A DNA stretch of 22,271 nt from Massilia sp. UBA2604 (GTDB taxonomy: Bacteria > Pseudomonadota > Gammaproteobacteria > Burkholderiales > Burkholderiaceae_D). The stretch lies in assembly GCA_002339265.1 (NCBI GenBank), contig DDKG01000331.1:1-22271 (forward strand), in the 5' to 3' direction. Made by a program: the position numbers and the translations under genes. The notes beneath the pieces were generated by a model, which was given only the letters and a program-made list of their open reading frames with translations, was not told the DNA's origin and ran no database searches. Position 1 is the first letter of the stretch. Each line of letters opens with the position of its first letter. Below are positions 15,312-20,995 of this stretch, one piece after another.

Positions 15312-16202
15312 TCAGGGGCCGCGGAATACCACCGTTTTATTGCCGTCGACAAAGACGCGGCGCTCGATGTGGAACTTGACGGCCGTCGCCAGCGCCAGGC
15401 ATTCGTTGTCGCGGCCGACGCGGGTCAGCTGGTCGACCCGGTAGTTGTGGTCGACCCGGGTCAGCACCTGCTCGATGATCGGACCCTCGTCGAGATCGGG
15501 CGTGGCATAGTGGGCCGTCGCGCCGATCAGCTTGACACCGCGGTCGAAGGCTTGCTGGTAGGGTTTGGCGCCCTTGAAGCCGGGCAGGAAGGAGTGGTGG
15601 ATATTGATGCACTTGCCGGCCAGGCGCCGCGCCAGTTCATCGGACAGGATCTGCATATAGCGCGCCAGGATCACCAGTTCGGAACCGGTCTCCTCGAAAA
15701 TCTCGAACAGGCGCGCCTCTTGCTGCGCCTTGTTGTCCTTGTCGACCGGCAGGAACACGAAGCGGATGCCTTCGCGCTCGACCATCGGGCGCAGGTCGAG
15801 GTGGTTCGACACCACCGCCGTAATCTGCATATTCAGTTCGCCATTGCGGCGGCGGTACAGCAGGTCGTCCAGGCAATGGTCGGTCTTGGAGACCATGATC
15901 ACAGTGCGCACCGGGTCGAGCGGATCGAACATCTTCCACTGCATGTCGAGGCCGCCGGCAACCAGGTCGGAGAATTCGTCGCGGATGCGTTCGATCGGCG
16001 GCGAATTCTCTTGTTGGCGAAACACGGCGCGCATGAAGAAGCGCGCGGTCGAGTCGTCGTCGAACTGCTCCAGCGCGCAGATATAGCAGTCGCGCTCGGC
16101 GAGGAAGGTCGCGACGGCGGCGACGATGCCGGTGCCGGCCGGGCAGCTGGCGTTGAGGATGTATTCGATGCGGCCGGCGGGCGCCGGGGCGATGCTGCTC
16201 AT
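15312..16202 (-). CDS. purU: Formyltetrahydrofolate deformylase
   Basis: PurU hydrolyses 10-formyl-tetrahydrofolate to formate and tetrahydrofolate, balancing the one-carbon pool and supplying formate in the cytoplasm. The 296-residue protein has an N-terminal ACT domain (about 11-90) and a formyl-transferase catalytic domain (about 98-290). The catalytic triad is visible: N200 and H202 in INIHHSFLPGFKGAKPY, and D238 in DLDEGPIIEQ. ATG 16202 is chosen over an upstream in-frame start at 16250: AGGA lies eight bases before it, and the protein then begins just ahead of the ACT domain. The ACT ligand loop reads SCPAGTGIVAAV rather than the common CPDRxGIV. It is transcribed toward the hydroxylase operon, 98 bp away, and may be partly co-transcribed with it. 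Confidence 0.95.
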   Translation of the reverse strand: MSSIAPAPAGRIEYILNASCPAGTGIVAAVATFLAERDCYICALEQFDDDSTARFFMRAVFRQQENSPPIERIRDEFSDLVAGGLDMQWKMFDPLDPVRTVIMVSKTDHCLDDLLYRRRNGELNMQITAVVSNHLDLRPMVEREGIRFVFLPVDKDNKAQQEARLFEIFEETGSELVILARYMQILSDELARRLAGKCINIHHSFLPGFKGAKPYQQAFDRGVKLIGATAHYATPDLDEGPIIEQVLTRVDHNYRVDQLTRVGRDNECLALATAVKFHIERRVFVDGNKTVVFRGP

Positions 16203-16290
16203 GAGTGATTCCTGTCGGTTAGGGGCTGGATGCAATGTGCCGTCAGTCACGCGACACCGGCCAGGTGGGCCGGCGGCAGCTCTGGATTCC

Positions 16291-16313
16291 GGCGCCGCCC
16301 GGTCGGCGGCGCC
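16291..16313 (-). other. Stable hairpin in the purU leader
   Basis: GGCGCCGCC (16291-16299) and GGCGGCGCC (16305-16313) are perfect 9-bp complementary arms around a 5-base loop, about 90 nt upstream of the purU start. No T-tract follows on the minus strand, so it is not a classical terminator. It could be an RNA leader structure, an operator, or a chance product of high GC. Confidence 0.4.
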
Positions 16314-16325
16314 CGTGAGGCGATG

Positions 16326-16368
16326 TTGTCAGAATATATAGAATGAGGGATGAGGACGGCGCCGTCAA
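16326..16368. promoter_or_regulatory. AT-rich divergent promoter region between purU and the GNAT gene
   Basis: This short AT-rich island contains TATATA (16335-16340) in otherwise GC-rich DNA. On the minus strand TTGACG (16368-16363) matches a -35 at five of six positions, but the best -10-like box is spaced too far (about 22 bp) or scores poorly at 17 bp. On the plus strand TAGAAT (16339-16344) is -10-like without a -35. It lies between divergent genes, so promoters are expected here; the exact ones are uncertain. Confidence 0.3.
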
Positions 16369-16422
16369 GCGTGCACATCAGTCGTGCTACCATGCGCGCT
16401 TTTTTCCAGGCCCGCCAACCCG

Positions 16423-16929
16423 ATGCCGACGCCACTGACCATCCGCCCGCTGCTGCCCACCGATCTTGCTGCCGTGCTGCGCGTGCAGGCGGCCTGCTAT
16501 CCGCCTGCGATGCAGGAAGCGGCCGCGGTGGTGAATGCGCGGCTGGCTGCGGCCGCCGCCACCTGCCTGGCCGCGAGCGACGCCGATGGCGTGTGCGGCT
16601 ACCTGTTCGCCTATCCGTCGCGCCTGGGGCGGGTGACCGACCTGGGTTCGACCTTCGAGCTCGCGCCGGACGCCGACACCCTGTACCTGCACGACCTGGC
16701 GGTCGACCCGCGGGCGCTCGGACGCGGGCTGGCGCGCGCGCTGGTGGAACATCTGCTGGACCTCGGTCGTGGCCTGGGACTGACCCATGCTGCACTGGTC
16801 TCGGTGCAGGACAGCACGCGCTTCTGGAACGGCTTCGGCTTCGCGGCGCGGGCGACGAATGACGCGGGCCTGCTGACGTATCCGCCGGGCGCGACCTACA
16901 TGACGCGCATGCTGGCCTTAAAGAGCTAG
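16423..16929 (+). CDS. GNAT-family N-acetyltransferase
   Basis: This is an acetyl-CoA-dependent N-acetyltransferase with unknown acceptor. From ATG 16423 it has 168 residues, a normal single-domain GNAT size. Beta-strand 1 is TIRPLLPTDLAAVLRVQ. The acetyl-CoA pyrophosphate loop is visible in LYLHDLAVDPRALGRGLARALVEHLL, where RALGRGLA matches the Q/R-x-x-G-x-G/A signature. The C-terminal part, FWNGFGFAARA, is the usual beta-6 region. The frame also opens at GTG 16384, but that adds 13 non-conserved residues. Neither start has a strong ribosome site. The gene is divergent from purU and convergent with the next gene. Nothing nearby suggests the acceptor. Confidence 0.85.
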   Translation: MPTPLTIRPLLPTDLAAVLRVQAACYPPAMQEAAAVVNARLAAAAATCLAASDADGVCGYLFAYPSRLGRVTDLGSTFELAPDADTLYLHDLAVDPRALGRGLARALVEHLLDLGRGLGLTHAALVSVQDSTRFWNGFGFAARATNDAGLLTYPPGATYMTRMLALKS

Positions 16930-16951
16930 CCTGAATGAGCTGGCCTGAACT
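16924..16951. repeat. 14-bp imperfect tandem duplication at convergent gene ends
   Basis: AGCTAGCCTGAATG (16924-16937) is followed directly by AGCTGGCCTGAACT (16938-16951), identical at 11 of 14 positions. It covers the stop codon of the GNAT gene and reaches the stop of the convergent gene. It looks like a small local duplication. Confidence 0.6.
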
Positions 16952-17429
16952 ACTCGACGCGGCGCACCTTGGCCGAGGCGTTGGTGCCGTCCACGCGCAA
17001 GAAGATGGTGCCGAACATATTACGTTCGATCCTGACCTTGGGGTCGGTCTGCGGCGCCAGGACCACGTCGCTGCCGTCGACGATGCGCCACACCTGGCCG
17101 TTGGCCAGGCGGATCCGCGAACCCGGGCCCCAGCCTTCGAACTTGCCGACGATCGTGCTCTGCACCGACTTCGGCTGCGACTCACGCTGTTTCACCGCTT
17201 CCAGGCCGAAGTTTTCTTCGGCGGTGGCTGCGGGCGCCGCCGCCACCGGCACACTTGCAGCAACTCCTGCAGCTGCGGCAGCCGGTTTGGCCGCGCCCAC
17301 GGGAATCGCGTCATAGCAGGCCACGCGCGCCGCGACGTCGGTCACGGTGCGGCATTTCAGGATCGCGGCGTCGTTGGCGAGCGCGGAACCGGAGGCGAGG
17401 AGCAGTACGGCGAGAGGCAGGGCTTTCAT
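16950..17429 (-). CDS. Small secreted (periplasmic) protein of unknown function
   Basis: I do not recognise a named family for this 159-residue protein. It has a clear Sec signal peptide cut after ALA at residue 18. The mature N-terminus, DAAILKCRTVTDVAARVACYDAI, carries a C-x11-C pair (C26, C38) ahead of a CYD motif seen in several uncharacterised exported proteobacterial proteins; the two cysteines could form a disulfide. An alanine-, proline- and valine-rich linker (about 45-70) follows. The C-terminal domain of about 75 residues (STIVGKFEGWGPGSRIRLANGQVWRIVDGS to the end) looks beta-rich, like a small barrel. ATG 17429 has AGGA five bases upstream. It is probably monocistronic, behind its own TATAAT promoter and a palindrome. 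Confidence 0.85.
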   Translation of the reverse strand: MKALPLAVLLLASGSALANDAAILKCRTVTDVAARVACYDAIPVGAAKPAAAAAGVAASVPVAAAPAATAEENFGLEAVKQRESQPKSVQSTIVGKFEGWGPGSRIRLANGQVWRIVDGSDVVLAPQTDPKVRIERNMFGTIFLRVDGTNASAKVRRVE

Positions 17430-17456
17430 CGGAATCCTAGGTAGTAGTGGAAGCTT

Positions 17457-17484
17457 GCCCCTGGCAGGGGCGGCTACGATTATA
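17457..17484 (-). promoter_or_regulatory. TATAAT promoter with a palindrome at the predicted transcription start
   Basis: On the minus strand a perfect -10 box, TATAAT, lies at 17484-17479, giving a start near 17472 and a leader of about 43 nt for the secreted-protein gene. No good -35 is seen. Immediately downstream, GCCCCTG-G-CAGGGGC (17457-17471) is a perfect 15-bp palindrome occupying about +1 to +15. It could be a repressor site or a 5' hairpin protecting the transcript. Confidence 0.55.
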
Positions 17485-17539
17485 GGGGAAGCCGATGCCG
17501 GAGTGGAAATCGTGGGCGCGCCGGCAGCCGTCCGCCGGA

Positions 17540-17558
17540 CGTCCTATACTCCAGGACG
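17540..17558 (+). promoter_or_regulatory. Promoter -10 box within a dyad, upstream of the ABM monooxygenase gene
   Basis: TATACT (17545-17550) matches a -10 at five of six positions and would start transcription near 17557, 46 nt before the ATG at 17603. It is enclosed by inverted arms CGTCCT (17540-17545) and AGGACG (17553-17558). No -35 is recognisable. A bound regulator would block the -10 box. Confidence 0.4.
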
Positions 17559-17602
17559 GCGCCAGGCACTCCAGACCGTGACGCCTCTGACCCAGGACAA
17601 TC

Positions 17603-17899
17603 ATGAACCAGCAAGTGACTATCATCGCCACCCTGTACGCCAAAGCGGGCCAGGAGGACGCGCTCGCGGCGCGCATGCAAGAGATGACGATCGAAACCCG
17701 CAAGGAAGCCGGCTGCATCCTGTACGAGCTGCAGCGCTCGAACGAAGACCCGCGCGAATTCATCATGGTGGAATACTGGCGCGACGCCGAGGCAGTGGCG
17801 CTGCACGACGCCAGCGCGCACATGGCGGCCCTGGTGGCCGACCTGCCGGCGCTGGTCGAGCGTCCGGTGGCGGTGCGCAAGTACACTCCCGCTAGCTGA
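17603..17899 (+). CDS. Antibiotic biosynthesis monooxygenase (ABM) family protein, putative quinol monooxygenase
   Basis: This is a small cytoplasmic protein of 98 residues with the ABM ferredoxin-like fold, as in YgiN quinol monooxygenases, which act as dimers on quinol-type substrates without a metal or flavin. Family features are the first strand VTIIATLYAKAGQED, the pattern TRKEAGCILYELQRSNEDP (a glycine-cysteine turn then strand 2), FIMVEYWRDAEAVALHDAS and HMAAL near the C-terminal helix. The ATG at 17603 has AGGA five bases upstream. It stands alone on the plus strand and converges on the truncated haemoglobin gene, whose stop is 14 bp past its own. A redox or quinone-stress role is plausible next to a nitrosative-stress operon, but the exact substrate is unknown. 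Confidence 0.87.
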   Translation: MNQQVTIIATLYAKAGQEDALAARMQEMTIETRKEAGCILYELQRSNEDPREFIMVEYWRDAEAVALHDASAHMAALVADLPALVERPVAVRKYTPAS

Positions 17900-17912
17900 G
17901 CGCGGGCCCGCC

Positions 17913-18302
17913 TCAGGCGGCCCGGCCGAACAGCCCGATCTGCAGGCCGCGCGCCATGCCGCGCGCCGCGTCGAGCAGGGCGGCGGCGTCAAGAGGTGCG
18001 AACAGCGTGCCGGCCGTTTCCTCGAACAGGGCCAGCCAGCGCGCGAAGTGCTCGGGCGTGAGCTGGGGCATGGCCTGGTGCTTGCCGAAGACGTTGCCGC
18101 GAAACTCGCGCGTCTTCAGCATCGCGGTGCTCCAGAACGCCACCATGCGCTCCTGGTGGTGGTCCCACTCCCCATCGGCGATCACGCCGGCGAACACGGG
18201 GCCGAGCAGCGGATCGCGCCTGACCCGGTCGTAGAAGGCGTCGACCAGTACGACCAGGGACGGTCGATCCAGGGGCAGGGGGAAGGCGTCGCGGGCGCTC
18301 AT
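17913..18302 (-). CDS. Group III truncated haemoglobin
   Basis: This is a small haem protein, probably handling NO or peroxynitrite in the cytoplasm. The 129-residue protein matches group III truncated globins. It has LVDAFYDRVRRDPLLGPVF with the distal tyrosine Y24, then WDHHQERMVAFWSTAMLKTREFRGN, GKHQAMPQLTPEHFARWLALFEET with H75 as the likely proximal haem ligand, and a terminal helix AARGMARGLQIGLF. The frame extends to 18545, but ATG 18302 is preferred: upstream sequence lies inside nnrS and is not globin-like. The Shine-Dalgarno site is weak, so translation probably depends on coupling to nnrS, whose stop is 16 bp upstream. Both would be controlled by the NsrR-like site ahead of nnrS. 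Confidence 0.9.
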   Translation of the reverse strand: MSARDAFPLPLDRPSLVVLVDAFYDRVRRDPLLGPVFAGVIADGEWDHHQERMVAFWSTAMLKTREFRGNVFGKHQAMPQLTPEHFARWLALFEETAGTLFAPLDAAALLDAARGMARGLQIGLFGRAA

Positions 18303-18318
18303 CTCGGTTACCACGGCG

Positions 18319-19518
18319 TCAACCCGGCTTGCCGTCGAGGCGCGGACTGGCCAGCCACGGGCCATAGCGCAGCAGATAGATGACGAAGGCCAGCGACCAG
18401 AGCGCCGCCGACAGCGCCAGCGTGTGGCCGCGCCCCGGACCGTCGAACAGGTTGGCCGCCAGGCGCGCGGCGACCGCCAGCGGCAGCAGCGCGAACATCG
18501 CCACTTCGGGACGCTCGGCCTGGAGCGTGCGGCCGGTATGGCCACGCGCGGTGCGGGTGATCATGGCGCCGATCATGCCCGTCATGGCGCCGGCCGCCAG
18601 CAGGTGCAGGGCGGCGCTGCCCGAGACCAGGCCGATGCCGGCCTGGCCCAGGGCCAGCAGGCCGGCCACCAGCATCGCATACGACAGGTGGAACGACCAT
18701 AACAGCGGCGTGCGCAAGGTCGACAGCGGATCCCACAGGATGAAGCGCGCACCGTTCAGCGCCGACGCCGCGACGCCCGCCGCCAGGATCGCCCAGCCCG
18801 GCGCCGCGGTCAGCCAGCACAGGGCCAGCACGGCGATCGAGACGATGCTGGCCAGGTCGAGGCGCGGCAGGTTGCGCGCGCGGCTGCCTGGCGCGCCGTT
18901 GCGGGTGAACATGGGGCCGACCCGGCCGCCGATTACCGCCACCAGCAGCACCACCAACAGGATCGCGCCATGCACCGGCGCCAGCGGCGAGACCGCCACC
19001 AGGCCGTGCATCGCCAGGTGGAACATCAGGTTGCATATGCCCAGCAGGGCGATCACGCCGCAGATCGGCAGGTTGCGGCGGTTGTTGGCGCGCAGCAGCA
19101 GGCGCAGGGTCACGCCCGCCACCGCGAACAGGAAGGCCACGTCGACCACGGCATACAGCAGCGGGGGCGCGCCGAGGGCGGCGCACCTTCCTGCGATCCA
19201 CAGCAGCACCAGCGCCTGCAGGCTGCGGCCGCGCGGCGTCGGCAGGCCGGTCCAGTTCTGCACCGCTGTCAGCAGGAAGCCCGCGACCACCGCGACCGCG
19301 AAGCCGAACACCATCTCGTGCATGTGCCACAGCAGGTTCACCGGCCCCTGGGGCAACAGGCCCAGGTAGGCCAGCAGCCAGGCCGGCACCGCCGCCGCGG
19401 CGAAGGCGGCGGCCAGCAGGTAGAACGGACGAAAGCCCAGGCGCCACAGCGGGGCGTCGCCGGACGCCAGGCCCGGTCGGCGGTCGCGGGGAAGATCGTT
19501 GGCGGGGTTGGCGCGCAT
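18319..19518 (-). CDS. nnrS: NnrS family haem- and copper-containing membrane protein (nitrosative stress)
   Basis: NnrS proteins protect cells during nitrosative stress and are typically under NO-responsive control. The 399-residue protein has about 12 membrane helices and family hallmarks: LWRLGFRPFYLLAA near the N-terminus, the histidine-rich NLLWHMHEMVFGFAVAVVAG (61-80) with H65 and H67, FLLTAVQNWTG, RNLPICGVIALLGICNLMFH, and a late GAMTGMIGAMITRTARGHTG motif. The ATG at 19518 has an excellent AGGAGG seven bases upstream. It starts a two-gene operon with the truncated haemoglobin. An NsrR-like dyad lies 15 bp upstream of the start codon, which fits NO-dependent derepression. Confidence in family is high; the biochemical activity of NnrS remains poorly defined. 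Confidence 0.95.
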   Translation of the reverse strand: MRANPANDLPRDRRPGLASGDAPLWRLGFRPFYLLAAAFAAAAVPAWLLAYLGLLPQGPVNLLWHMHEMVFGFAVAVVAGFLLTAVQNWTGLPTPRGRSLQALVLLWIAGRCAALGAPPLLYAVVDVAFLFAVAGVTLRLLLRANNRRNLPICGVIALLGICNLMFHLAMHGLVAVSPLAPVHGAILLVVLLVAVIGGRVGPMFTRNGAPGSRARNLPRLDLASIVSIAVLALCWLTAAPGWAILAAGVAASALNGARFILWDPLSTLRTPLLWSFHLSYAMLVAGLLALGQAGIGLVSGSAALHLLAAGAMTGMIGAMITRTARGHTGRTLQAERPEVAMFALLPLAVAARLAANLFDGPGRGHTLALSAALWSLAFVIYLLRYGPWLASPRLDGKPG

Positions 19519-19533
19519 GCGGACCTCCTGTTT

Positions 19534-19556
19534 AAGATGTATTCACGATACATCAA
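19534..19556 (-). promoter_or_regulatory. NsrR-like operator upstream of nnrS
   Basis: GATGTAT (19536-19542) and ATACATC (19548-19554) are perfect arms with a 5-bp spacer, flanked by AA on both sides (19534-19535, 19555-19556). This matches the known NsrR dyad (GATGyAT and ATrCATC arms separated by five bases). NsrR is a [Fe-S] repressor that releases DNA on exposure to NO. The site lies just ahead of the nnrS ribosome site, where repression would be effective. The nsrR gene is not in the window. Confidence 0.83.
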
Positions 19557-19694
19557 AAACCGGCCCGGCGGGACCATCTTTCGACCTAGGCCGAACGGAT
19601 GAGTTGTCGAGAAATTTAACACTCACCGCAGGCGTATTTACAATCTGCGAGAAATCTTTCGTGAAATCAAGGACTTGCCCTTAATGGGTAATAC

Positions 19695-19710
19695 AGGCCC
19701 GGTTCTTGCT
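19695..19710 (+). promoter_or_regulatory. Sigma-54 (RpoN) -24/-12 type promoter of the PEP-CTERM gene
   Basis: AGGCCCGGTTCTTGCT matches the sigma-54 consensus TGGCACG-N4-TTGCW at 10 of 12 fixed positions. The invariant GG (19696-19697) and GC (19708-19709) are 10 bp apart as required. Transcription would start near 19720, about 24 nt before the ATG at 19744. Upstream, the octamer CGAGAAAT occurs at 19608-19615 and 19648-19655, a possible enhancer-binding site. The rest of the 225-bp gap holds no gene. Confidence 0.65.
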
Positions 19711-19743
19711 CATCCATGGTGAGTAACCATGAGGAGTGTGTCG

Positions 19744-20370
19744 ATGTTGCGTATTACCCCGTTGTTGTTCGCGGCCGTACTGGTGGCCCAGCCGGCGCAG
19801 GCCGCCGTGACGTATTCTTGGCAGCAAGTCGCGTCATCCGATTCGATGCCGCCAGGGCTGAACCTGGAGCTGGTGTTTTCCGATGCAGCGGTCGCCAAGG
19901 GCAGCCTGGAGCTTGATTTCATGAATCTGTGCGACCTGGGCGAGCCGTGCCTGGATCAGCAGGACAGCCTGCTGTCGCTGCGCTACTGGTACGAAGAGCC
20001 ATTTTCGGGAGACTACCGGCACAACTACATCGACTACGGCTACCGCCAATTGCCGCAAAAATACTATGACAAGATCCGGCTGAACGTGAGCTTCCTGCCC
20101 GGCGGCCTGCTGAGCGGGGACATCTTCGCCACCGACGGCCATTCTCACTTCGAGATGGAAAGCAGCGGCACCCTGTTTACGGTCCTGAACGCGCACAGCG
20201 ACGAGCCGTTCGGCTGCGCTTACGACCGGCCGGCCTGTACCGGCTCCACCGGCCTGCTGGCAAGCGAGCCGAACCGGGGCGAGGTGCCGGAGCCGTCCAG
20301 CGTGATGCTCGCCGGCCTGGGCCTGGGCGCGGCCTGGCTCGCACGCCGCCGCAAGCGCCTGGAGCGCTGA
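19744..20370 (+). CDS. PEP-CTERM sorting domain-containing exported protein
   Basis: This exported protein is handed to exosortase, which trims the C-terminal tag and delivers the protein to the surface or extracellular matrix. The 208-residue protein has a Sec signal peptide cut after AQA (residue 20), a tyrosine-rich central region with four cysteines, and a canonical PEP-CTERM tail. That tail has PEP at 182-184, a hydrophobic stretch SVMLAGLGLGAAWLA and the basic end RRRKRLER. The central domain is not one I recognise. ATG 19744 is chosen over 19729 because GAGGAG (19731-19736) is spaced 7 bp from it. It follows a likely sigma-54 promoter. No exosortase gene is in the window. It converges with the ankyrin gene, 15 bp away. 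Confidence 0.9.
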   Translation: MLRITPLLFAAVLVAQPAQAAVTYSWQQVASSDSMPPGLNLELVFSDAAVAKGSLELDFMNLCDLGEPCLDQQDSLLSLRYWYEEPFSGDYRHNYIDYGYRQLPQKYYDKIRLNVSFLPGGLLSGDIFATDGHSHFEMESSGTLFTVLNAHSDEPFGCAYDRPACTGSTGLLASEPNRGEVPEPSSVMLAGLGLGAAWLARRRKRLER

Positions 20371-20385
20371 TTCGGGCAGATTGGG

Positions 20386-20919
20386 TCAGGCCGGCGGCGC
20401 CAGCAGCGCCGCGGTGTCGGCCGCGCCCATGCGCTGCGCCGCATCGTGGGCGCTGACGCCGTCGGCATCGCGCCGTGACGGATCGGCCCCGCGTTCGATC
20501 AGCAGGCGCGCGATGTCGACCCGGTTGAACATGGCGGCGAACATCAGCGCCGTCTTGCCGGACGGCCCTGCATGGTCGGCGATGGCGCCGTGGTCCAGCA
20601 GCAGCCTGGTTACCGCCAGGTCGCCCTTGAAGGCGGCGCCGTGCAGGGGCGTCTGGGATGCAACGTTCATCAGCTGCGGATCGGCGCCGTGCTCCAGCAG
20701 CACGCGCGCAGCCTCGTGGTGACCGTGGTAGCAGGCCAGCATCAGGAGGCTGTCGCCGCGCTCGTTGCGCAGATTGGGCGGCAGGCCCTGGGCCAGCAGG
20801 GCGCCCAGCGGCTCGGCTTCGCCGGCGCGGGCGTGCTGGAACACCTTGCGCACCCATTCGAGGGTGGCTTCATCGAGTTCCGCCGGCGCGGCCGGCGGGG
20901 TGGCGTCATTTGCTTGCAT
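20386..20919 (-). CDS. Ankyrin-repeat protein
   Basis: This is a small cytoplasmic protein-interaction scaffold of 177 residues. After an alanine- and proline-rich N-terminus and a helix (WVRKVFQHARAGE), it has about four ankyrin repeats. The clearest are RNERGDSLLMLACYHGHHEAARVLLEHGAD (51-80), SQTPLHGAAFKGDLAVTRLLLDHGA (88-112) and SGKTALMFAAMFNRVDIARLLIERGAD (120-146), followed by a capping DGVSAHDAAQRMGA. No signal peptide is present. ATG 20919 is preferred over 20943 because AGGGA lies five bases before it. It follows the MFS gene on the same strand after a 76-bp gap and may be co-transcribed. The partner is unknown; related small ankyrin proteins often sit near oxidative-stress enzymes, but none is adjacent here. 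Confidence 0.9.
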   Translation of the reverse strand: MQANDATPPAAPAELDEATLEWVRKVFQHARAGEAEPLGALLAQGLPPNLRNERGDSLLMLACYHGHHEAARVLLEHGADPQLMNVASQTPLHGAAFKGDLAVTRLLLDHGAIADHAGPSGKTALMFAAMFNRVDIARLLIERGADPSRRDADGVSAHDAAQRMGAADTAALLAPPA

Positions 20920-20995
20920 TCTGGTCCCTGGTATGTCATTCATACTTGATTAAAGCATATCCAGGTCGACCACGCAGGCGCACATCTCGCGAACG

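Noticed and set aside
15291..15314. TGAGC/GCTCA arms at the purU stop as a terminator
   Set aside because: Only 5 bp of stem with a 14-base loop; too weak to call.
17908..17920. CCGCCT-C-AGGCGG palindrome between the convergent ABM and haemoglobin genes as a bidirectional terminator
   Set aside because: The loop is too small for a stable RNA hairpin of this length and no T-tract follows on either strand.
18303..18545. N-terminal extension of the truncated haemoglobin
   Set aside because: The added residues overlap nnrS in another frame, are Arg/Ser/Trp rich and not globin-like.
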